Positions 56,136 through 64,000 of a DNA stretch of 64,000 nt are shown here, one piece after another. The notes beneath the pieces were generated by a model. It was not told the origin of the DNA. It ran no database searches and saw nothing but the letters and a program-made list of their open reading frames with translations. Each line of letters starts with the position of its first letter. The stretch's first letter is position 1. The position numbers and the translations under genes are program-made. Origin of the DNA: Leptobrachium leishanense (taxonomy: Eukaryota > Chordata > Amphibia > Anura > Megophryidae); contig CM019068.1 in the NCBI GenBank assembly GCA_009667805.1, positions 11,202,889 through 11,266,888 on the forward strand, given 5' to 3'.

Positions 56136-57861
56136 AGGGAGTGTGCATACTGCTCAGGGAGTGCATGTTACAGGAGGTGCAGGGAGTGAGTATACTGCTC
56201 AGGGAGCAGGTGTTATAGGAGGTGCAGGGAGTGAGTATACTGCTCAGGGAGTGCGTGTTATAATAGGTGCAGGTAGTGAGTATACTGCTCAGGGAGCGCA
56301 CGTTATAGGAGGTGCAGGGAGTGCGCATACTGCTCAGGGAGTGCGTGTTATAGGAGGTGCAGGGAGTGAGCATACTGCTCAAGGAGTGTGTGTTACAGGA
56401 GATGCAGGGAGTGAGTATACTGCTCAGGGAGTGCGTGTTACAGGAGGTGCAGGTAATGAGTATACTGCTCAGGGAGTGCGTGTTATAGGAGGTGCAGGGA
56501 GTGTGCTTACTGCTCAGGGAGTGCGTGTTACAGGAGGTGAAGGGAGTGAGCATACTGCTCAGGGAGTGTGTGTTACAGGAGGTGCAGGGAGTGAGTATAC
56601 TGCTCAGGGAGTGTGTGTTACAGGAGGTGCAGGGAGTGAGTATACTGCTCAGGGAGTGCGTGTTACAGGAGGTGCAGGGAGTGAGTATACTGCTCAGGGA
56701 GTGCGTGTTATAGGAGGTGCAGGGAGTGAGTATACTGCTCAGGGAGCGCGTGTTATAGGAGGTGCAGGGAGTGAGTATACTGCTCAGGGAGTGCGTGTTA
56801 CAGGAGGTGCAGGGAGTGAGTATACTGCTCAGGGAGCGCGTGTTATAGGAGGTGCAGGGAGTGAGTATACTGCTCAGGGAGTGTGTGTTACAGGAGGTGC
56901 AGGGAGTGAGCATACTGCACAGGGAGTGTGTGTTATAGGAGGTGCAGGGAGTGAGCATACTGCTCAGGGAGTGTGTGTTACAGAAGGTACAGGGAGTGTG
57001 CATACTGCTCAGGGAGTGCGTGTTATAGGAGGTGCAGGGAGTGAGCATACTGCTCAGGAGTGAGTGTTATAGGAGGTGCAGGGAGAGAGCATACTGCTCA
57101 GGGAGTGAGTGTTATAGGAGGTACAGGGAGTGAGTATACTGCTCAGGGAGTGCGTGTTATAGGAGGTGCAGGGAGTGAGCATACTGCTCAGGGAGTGTGT
57201 GTTATAGGAGGTGCAGGGAGTGAGCATACTGCTCAGGGAGTGAGTGTTATAGGAGGTGCAGGGAGTGAGTATACTGCTCAGGGAGTGCGTGTTATAGGAG
57301 GTGCAGGGAGTGAGCATACTGCTCAGGGAGTGCGTGTTGTAGGAGGTGCAGGGAGTGAGTATACTGCTCAGGGAGCGGGTGTTATAGGAGGTGCAGGGAG
57401 TGAGTATACTGTTCAGGGAGTGTGTGTTATAGGAGGTGCAGGGAGTGAGTATACTGCTCAGGGAGTGAGTGTTATAGGAGGTGCAGGGAGTGAGCATACT
57501 GCTCAGGGAGTGCGTGTTATAGGAGGTTCATGGAGTGAGCATACTGCTCAGGGAGTGAGTATTATAGGAGGTGCAGGGAGTGAGTATACTGCTAAGGGAG
57601 TGTGTGTTATAGTAGGTGCAGAGAGTTAGTATACTGCTCAGGGAGTGAGTGTTATAGGAGGTGCAGGGAGTGAGTATACTGCTCAGGGAGTGTGTGTTAT
57701 AGTAGGTGCAGAGAGTTAGTATACTGCTCAGGGAGTGCGTGTTACAGGAGGTGCAGGGAGTGAGTATACTGCTCAGAGAGTGTGTGTTATAGGAGGTGCA
57801 GGGAGTGAGTATACTGCTCAGGGAGTGTGTTTTATAGGAGGTGCAGGGAGTGCATGTAATA
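56136..57861 (+). repeat. 45-bp minisatellite, right block, about 38 units
   Basis: Same unit as the left block. A run of units with the rare variants 'actgcacaggg' and 'cagaaggtacaggg' at 56880-57010 is duplicated from 55440-55570, showing segmental copying across the N2 fragment. Units after 57540 are more diverged ('gcagagagttag'). Confidence 0.96.
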
Positions 57862-58044
57862 CAGTGTTTCCCAAACCTGTCCTCAGGACCCTCCGTCTCG
57901 CCAGGTTTGCAGGATATGTGAAGCACAGGACTGGTGATATTATTAGCTGCTCATTGATTGGAGGATTCAGTCTGTATTTCCCCAAGGTGATCTGCAAAAT
58001 CTGGCCTGGTTGAGGGTCCCGAGGAGAGGTCTTGGGAAATGGTT
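57862..58044. mobile_element. short hAT-like MITE P
   Basis: Left end CAGTGTTTCCCAAACCTGTC; right end GAGGTCTTGGGAAATGG, an imperfect complement. 'cctcaggaccctc' pairs with 'gagggtcccgagga'. This terminal wording is familiar from a widespread hAT-type MITE. The target duplication is not clear because the left side is the array. Confidence 0.6.
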
Positions 58045-58185
58045 TAATAGGAAGTGCAGGAAGTGAGCCATATTCTCACAACAAGCATTTACACAGTCAA
58101 CTGCATTCTCACTCTTGTCATACTCAGCCAGCCACTCATGTCCATGTCACACAGATACACACACTCCCATGTAATACCCCAGACA

Positions 58186-59137
58186 CAGTGGCGTAGCGAA
58201 GGGGGGGCAGGTGCCCCTGGGCGCCTTTCAGCGGGGGGTGCCGGTGCAGCAGCCCTGCTGCTCACGTGGGTTCCACCAGCCAGCCGCGAGATCGTGGAGC
58301 TCATGTGAACTCCGCAATCAGCTGGTGGATCCCACGTGAGCCGCAGAGCTTCTTGCCAGCGGCCGCTCGTAGCATGAAAAACACGTGGCCTCCAGCAGAG
58401 GAGAGGTGAGCTGGGGCAATATATATCCATGTGTGAGCTGCTGGGGGCAATATATATCTGTTTGAGCTGCTGGGGCAATATATCCATGTGTGAGCTGCTG
58501 GGGGCAATATATATCCATGTGTGAGCTACTGGGGGCAATATCTGTTTTGGCTGCTGGGGCCAATATATATCCCTGTGTGAGCTGTTGGAGCAATATATAT
58601 ATATATCTGTTTGAGCTGCTGGGGCAATATATATCTGTTTTGAGCAGCTGGGGCAATATATATCCATGTGTGAGCTGCTGGGGCAATATATCCATGTGAG
58701 CTGGGGCAATATATCCATGTGTGAGCTGGGGGCAATATATCCATGTGTGAGCTGGGGCAATATATCCATGTGCGATGTGTATGAGTTTTATTGCTCTGGA
58801 GCTCTGTGATACACTCATACACGCAGCACATTACTGTGAGTTTTATAGTTGTGGAGCTCTGTGATACACTCATGCACACCATACGCAGCCAATGATTCAA
58901 GTGGCACGTTGGCTAGTCTTGTCAAAACCTGCCCATCAGTAAGAGGTTAATGATGCTCTCCTGTTAACTTATTTTATGTGTTGCACCTTTCCAATTGTTA
59001 TTGAAAAAAATAGTTATTATATTTTTTTGGGGGGTTTAAATATTTGTAAAATTTGTATGCTTTAGTGATTATTTTTGGTTGGGGGGCTCTAATGAAAGAC
59101 TTGCCCCCGGGCGCCACATGATCTCACTATGCCTCTG
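58186..59137. mobile_element. hAT-type element O, 952 bp, non-autonomous
   Basis: Ends CAGTGGCGTAGCGAAGGGGG and the complementary CTATGCCTCTG, with subterminal 'gtgcccctgggcgcc' and 'gcccccgggcgcc'. Flanks CCCAGACA (58178-58185) and CCCGGACA (59138-59145) match 7 of 8. The interior has a tandem array (58405-58770), then two units of the N-type array in reverse, then AT-rich DNA. No transposase. Confidence 0.85.
58405..58770 (+). repeat. tandem array of about 30 bp inside O
   Basis: Units 'gagctgctggggcaatatat' plus 'atccatgtgt' with variants 'atctgtttga'. About 12 units with length changes in the (AT)n part. Confidence 0.9.
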
Positions 59138-59145
59138 CCCGGACA

Positions 59146-60049
59146 CATTACCTGCAATCAGCCTCACACAAGCAGATACATATCATCATAAATGAAGGGT
59201 TATGATGGTGCAGTAAGGGGAGTTGAGAAGATGTGAGGGCAAGTGGCTTTTTAAGTCCCAGGGCAGAAAAAACCCTAAACAGTGACAGCACTAACCATAC
59301 CTGACGAGCTCTCTCTGAAACCTACTTGAGTCTGTGCCGCGTGATTGAAGACAAACGATTACAAACTTCTGCTGTAATAATCCTGGTCCAATTATCCGGC
59401 TGAAGTATGAGCTGAGAATGTACAAGCAATATCTGGTCCAGGTAATTCTCGGGGTCCTCGCTGATGAAACTCTGTAAATTAACACCCTTTTCTTGCAATA
59501 CACAGCTACGACGTCCGACAAGCTCCGGCTATTAAACGCTGAGCATCTCGCAACAATCATCCATCAAATCCTCCTAAGTTGTCTGCTATCTGCGCGCTCA
59601 GCAACGGGGGTCATTATCATTATTTCTGACTTGTTAAGTGAAGTTTCGGACAAATTACTAATGATAACTCACACGGCTGAACGAGAAGACAATCACACAC
59701 AAATGGTCTTAGCGGAACTCAAGTGTTTTGTTGACAGAAAATAGGAATCCGCGCGCTGACAGAGTTGTCTATCATGTTCAAGCAGAGCAGCTTCAGTCAA
59801 CTGGCTCCCTTCATCATGCTTCTCCGTGACCGACATGGACAAGGAGGACCGGTCCGATACCAACACGGAACTGCCTGGAAAAGAACATTTAACACAAACC
59901 AGACTTAATTTACAAACAGATAAACTCATGTTTGTTTACAGAATACATTTAATATTGGTGCCGATCTATGTCGTCTGTGATAGTGTGAGAGTTTCTGCCG
60001 ACGCCTCAAAGAATTATATCACGTAGGCTGTAATTATTAATAAAACTAA
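59146..60049. other. complex non-repetitive sequence, possible conserved non-coding DNA
   Basis: 59280-59760 has balanced composition, no repeat landmark, and several ATTA/TAAT-containing blocks ('caaattactaatgataact'). Frames on both strands up to 89 codons match nothing known. Function is inference. Confidence 0.3.
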
Positions 60050-60169
60050 CAGGGTTGATCAGAGAGAGCCGAACTGCACCGAGCAGCGAATTTCCCGATA
60101 TGGTAACATTTCGGAGCCATCTGGTTATTCAGAAACCAGGCAGTTTGTCAAATGCTGGCGAATTGCCAG

Positions 60170-61035
60170 CAAGTACGGTGTCTGTTCAGCAGCAGTGAAA
60201 TACGGTGCCTGTTCAGCAGCAGTGAAATACGGTGCCTGTTCAGCAGCAGTGAAATACGGTGCCTGTTCGGCGACAGTGAAATACGGTGCCTGTTCAGCAG
60301 CAGTGAAATACGGTGCCTGTTCGGCGACAGTGAAATATGGTGCCTGTTCAGCAGCAGTGAAATACGGTGCCTGTTCGGCAGCAGTGAAATACAGTGCCTG
60401 TTCAGCAGAAGTGAAATACAGTGGCTGTTCGGCAGCAGTGAAATACAGTGATGTTCAGCGGCAGTGAAATACGGTGTCTGTTCAGCAGTAGTGAAATACG
60501 GTGCCTGTTCGGCGACAGTGAAATACGGTGCCTGTTCGGCGGCAGTGAAATATGGTGCCTGTTCAGCAGCAGTGAAATACAGTGCCTGTTCAGCAGAAGT
60601 GAAATACAGTGCCTGTTCGGCAGCAGTGAAATACAGTGTCTGTTCGGCAGCAGTGAAATACAGTGCCTGTTCGGCAGCAGTGAAATACAGTGCCTGTTCA
60701 GCAGCAGTGAAATACGGTGTCTGTTCAGCAGCAGTGAAATACGGTGTCTGTTCAGCAGTAGTGAAATACGGTGCCTGTTCGGCGACAGTGAAATACGGTG
60801 CCTGTTCGGCGGCAGTGAAATATGGTGCCTGTTCAGCAGCAGTGAAATACAGTTCCTGTTCAGCAGAAGTGAAATACAGTGCCTGTTCGGCAGCAGTGAA
60901 ATACAGTGTCTGTTCGGCAGCAGTGAAATACAGTGCCTGTTCGGCAGCAGTGAAATACAGTGCCTGTTCAGCAGCAGTGAAATACGGTGTCTGTTCGAGG
61001 GCAGTGAAATACGGTGCCTGCTCGAGGGCAGTGAA
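60170..61035 (+). repeat. 27-bp tandem array within A9, about 32 units
   Basis: Unit GTGCCTGTTCAGCAGCAGTG plus 'aaatacg'. A block of ten units repeats: the rare 'gttcagcagtagtg' unit at 60479 recurs at 60749, exactly 270 bp later, with the same order of variants between. The 27-bp unit is 9 codons, so peptide repeats are open on both strands. Confidence 0.96.
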
Positions 61036-61301
61036 ATACCCCATAGAGAAGCAACGGTTAATTTATTCAGAGACACCGAACAGCAGGGAAATAAATGTCA
61101 GTGAAATGCCTTGATGTTCAGTGGTTTCATTCGGCAGGTTTAATCATATAAAAACTATTCCCATATTTATTGAATATTTATTAAACCATTTACCCTTTTA
61201 ATCTGCAGCAAAAAATCTCTTCATTTATTTTTGTAATCAATTTTTAGCCATTTTTTAGGATTTTTTCAACAAGATTTGTTTTCCAATTTACTTATTTTTA
61301 A

Positions 61302-61919
61302 CCCTTTCGCTGCTGAGCTATTTCATGCCTGTATGCTGAGCTCATTTTTACCGGTTTCGCTCATCATGTTTAAACGCGTTTTCAAGCCATATTTTATTAT
61401 ACGACCCAGACATATTATATATCGTTCTTTCCGTCAGACTCAGCAGATTCATAATATGTCATTATTATATGTATACGTTATGTCATGTCTGTATATTATA
61501 ACAAAAAATGCAATAAAATTAAAATTTTCAATAGTTTACAACGTGTAAAGTGTTTTTTTTCACATTTTATCATTAGAGCATTTGCAGTTATATTTTCTAT
61601 GAGTTGCGCTTGTTAAAAAAATTAGAAATGGGGACTCGTTACATTTCTTTGGGGAAAATTAAGCTATTTTTAACAAACGCACCCCATACAAAAATCGTTA
61701 GTGCAGCATCATTGTTCACATTATTAATGAAATGGGAACAATATTCCTGCATTAACAAAACCAAAACAAAAAAAACTGTTTATTTTTTTATTATTATTTT
61801 TTGTTTTAATATTTTTTTATTTTCATTTTTATTTTTTATTCTTAACTTTTACTATGGTCATGTTTGGTATCGTTGGAAAAGCCACGCTCTGGCTGAGCAC
61901 GTCCTCAGCAGCCAAGTGG
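61302..61919. mobile_element. TTAA-target element Q, 618 bp, inside A9
   Basis: TTAA at 61298-61301 and 61920-61923. Left end CCCTTTCGCTGCTGAGC, right end GTCCTCAGCAGCCAAGTGG; the arms share 'ctgctgag' and 'ggctgagcac'. AT-rich interior. Its terminal CCCTTTCGCTGC resembles the R/S terminus CCCTTTCACTAC. No transposase. Confidence 0.8.
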
Positions 61920-62370
61920 TTAAATAGTGTTTCTTTTTTCTGTAACAGACCTTTCTCTTATCATTCATTGGATCTTATATGTAAATTTCAGACATTTTCG
62001 TTCAGTAGTTTTTTGCAAACAGCGTTTGAAATTTGACACTTTCAATAGATCTTTTTTTTACCCGTCTTGCAGCTTGTCGACATTTTTCTGTGACTGATCG
62101 GCGCTGTGCTTGGGGACTCATTGGCTGCGTTTGGCAGCTGTTCGGCGGGTTTGCGGCTGCAGTTCGGCGGGCTGGCGGTGCCGTGCGTCGTGCTTGCGGC
62201 GGCGGGCAGCGGGTTTACGGTGGTGTTCGGTGACCAATTCACTACACTTCGGGGACCCTGCAGCGATTGCTGAATTCACCGCATGGTCAGCGAATCGTAC
62301 TCGCCGGATTGTGGCGAATCAGAGAGCACCAAAATGTCAGTGACATTTCGGTGCTCTCTGAATAACCCTG

Positions 62371-63538
62371 TTAGTACCAGAGTAGAATGCATGGATTGTT
62401 CCTGTATATTTGGGCAATGTAGGGTTCCTTGATCCAGCCACACAATCATTGATTTATCGTAATTATTTTGGTTTTCTTTGACTGACATTGGAAATGTATT
62501 GATCGCTTCTCATGAATATGGGCTAATTCTCACAAGCGTTCGTTAAGTTCAGCGTTTTCTGATTCATTACTTTATTGTTCCAGCGTTTATCCATTACGGG
62601 CTCTTGTTCCAGTCCTCATTCAATGTCTGATTCCAGACGTTACTGATTGATTTGTTCCATCTGTCATTGATCAGGCTGTTATCCCGCATGTTGCTTTAGT
62701 TTGGGTTCCACTGATTGATTTATTCCCAAACGGATTGATTAAAGTCGCCATTTATTGTCCAATCTCAACATGTACTGATTTATAACTCTCTCCGCTCATT
62801 GATTTATTCCAATATTCGTTACTTCTGTTATTAACGAGGCATCATCCGACTATGCAGGACCGTACGGTGACTGACTTAGCAATTAACAGATTTCAGCATT
62901 TATTGGGTGATCAAGGCATTCACTGAGAGCTCCTTGATAGATATTGGTATTTTATTGATTGATTGTGGCCTCCTGGATATTATTATTACGATACAATGAT
63001 TGATTATGGGCTTAACGATGAATTGTGGCACTCATTGTTAGCTTCCAGAATGAACAGTATGTTTTCATTATTTATTGATTACTATTGAGTTGTCTGAGGC
63101 ATTTATTGAATATGTCTGGCACATATTGCTTTTTCCCAACATTGATTGATCGATTATAGGCCTATTATTGTTTTTTTATTGATTTGATTGATTTAACATT
63201 TCCTGTCCAATCCCTGTGTTTATTGGCTTTTCCGGTATTTATATTTTGCATTTTATTCACACATTTTATTCTCGCATCACTCTTAGCAGATTTTCTGGTG
63301 TTTCAGAGTAATCTAGCAAATATCTTTACGTTTGAGAGCATTAGCCGCCATTGTCGGGATTTTTAAAACATTCCACTTCGGCAAAATAAAACCAATATAA
63401 ATACCCAATAAATTCAATTTCAACACATTTATTAATCTAGTTACTAAAAATACAATTTACAGTAACCAGTGCATATTATATGATGATTAATTTACATATG
63501 TTTCAACTGTATTAGTAAAATCGTTTGACCCCTTCACT
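62371..63538. other. AT-rich sequence with recurring TGATTGAT motifs
   Basis: TGATTGATT or close variants occur at least seven times between 62640 and 63185 at irregular spacings (about 62645, 62709, 62733, 62953, 62997, 63142, 63182). No repeat boundary or gene is seen. Confidence 0.4.
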
Positions 63539-64000
63539 ACCAAGCGCTTTTGTTGAAAGTTGATTTTACTATAATATTTATTTGAAATATGGAGTGCAAA
63601 ATTAACAAATGCATATTGGGTAAAATAGAAAATTTGCACAGAAATTGTTATTCTGAGATAGTAAAAAAAAATTATAATAATGCATATTTTTCTTTTTCTA
63701 TGTAGTGGTTTATCCTTTACAGAAATCTTGCTGGAATGAAAGGTTGTAAACTGTAGATTTTGTCCCTTATCTAGCACAATGTCACATGGGGTCTACATTA
63801 TTAGCATACAGGCAGAAATGGCCTCTGTGTCAGTGAATGTGCTGCAGACAGATAATAAAATGGTGAGATCTCCTGCTTACACGGGTCTGCATTATCAGCA
63901 TACAGGCAGATGCAGTAAATGTGTTGCAGACAGATAATAAAATGGTGAGATCTCCTGCTTATGAGGGATTGTAGTGATCAGAATGAGATTATTAGCAATG
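63539..64000 (-). mobile_element. family S, copy 3, 3' flank in reverse orientation
   Basis: Reverse complement of 389-850 and 32561-33000. It runs from the outer terminus CCCCTTCACTACCAAGCGC (63539, next to TTGA, probably a decayed TTAA) to 'cattgctaataatctcattc' at the window end. The next bases outside the window should be the 52-bp array in reverse. This copy defines the outer end of family S. Confidence 0.88.

Larger units (their letters stand above)
60050..62370 (+). mobile_element. family A, copy A9, expanded by a 27-bp array and interrupted by Q
   Basis: Left end CAGGGTTGATCAGAGAG, right end GTGCTCTCTGAATAACCCTG, flanked by CTAA/TTAG. The motif 'gtacggtgcctgttcggc' that other copies hold once has become a 27-bp array here (60170-61035). 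Element Q is inserted at 61302-61919. Without both it would be of normal length, about 850 bp. Confidence 0.88.

Noticed and set aside
54469..57926. Long open frames on both strands reading 15-residue peptide repeats (up to 397 codons)
   Set aside because: The 45-bp unit is a multiple of three and has no stop in several frames, so any frame stays open. Both strands are equally open and no start context, signal or domain is present.
60148..61114. Open frames of 216-298 codons on both strands with 9-residue repeats
   Set aside because: Effect of the 27-bp array in family A copy A9; frames exist in at least four of six readings.

Overview
The window is eukaryotic, vertebrate-type intergenic DNA. 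It contains no bacterial gene organisation and no host protein-coding exon that I can recognise. The mix of repeats points to an amphibian, most likely a frog: Tc1-like transposons of the fish/frog types, hAT and TTAA-target DNA elements in many short non-autonomous copies, a CR1/L2-group LINE 3' end with a TTTCTATG tail, and degenerate CCCTAA tracts. The species assignment is inference. Almost everything annotated here is a mobile element, a tandem array, or one nested in the other.

Layout. 1-900: a 52-bp minisatellite and its conserved 3' flank (family S). 925-4150: a palindromic MITE, a decayed Tc1 gene, and a complete Tc1-like element with an uninterrupted 334-residue transposase. 4214-9400: family A ('CAGGGTTATTCA' ends) with nested TTAA elements (family B), a terminal-direct-repeat element and a 51-bp array. 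10769-16957: hAT MITE C1, then two copies of family I, which carries telomere-like tracts inside it; a LINE fragment and another hAT-type element (H) sit in the first copy. 17211-27564: family A copies, hAT MITE D, C2, C3, and element G, a retroelement-like insertion with long inverted arms and a hammerhead-ribozyme core. 28884-33000: MITE J and the large S2 minisatellite. 33510-38184: A, C4, a Tc1 relic, B4 and element R. 39244-43852: a 4.6-kb hAT element with a perfect 8-bp target duplication and a broken BED-finger transposase gene. 43901-51184: A copies, element L, and a Tc1 element (M) interrupted by hAT-type element N. 52570-57861: a LINE fragment, a 23-bp array and a 45-bp array of about 3 kb. 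57862-62370: hAT-type elements P and O, and a family A copy whose internal motif has expanded into a 27-bp array. 63539-64000: an inverted third copy of S.

How the parts relate. Two full-length transposase sources are visible: the Tc1 element at 2306-3909, which may be functional, and the hAT element at 39244-43852, which is not. Families C, D and H share the hAT element's kind of termini (TAGxGATGxGC), its TTCG-rich subterminal DNA and 8-bp target duplications, so they look like passengers of this hAT group. The strongest pattern across the window is that short non-autonomous elements repeatedly carry internal tandem arrays (15, 23-31, 27, 51, 52, 54, 72 bp units), some present as one unit in one copy and as dozens in another. 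Between the repeats, several stretches of moderately complex DNA without repeat signatures remain; these could hold conserved non-coding sequence, but the window alone cannot show it.
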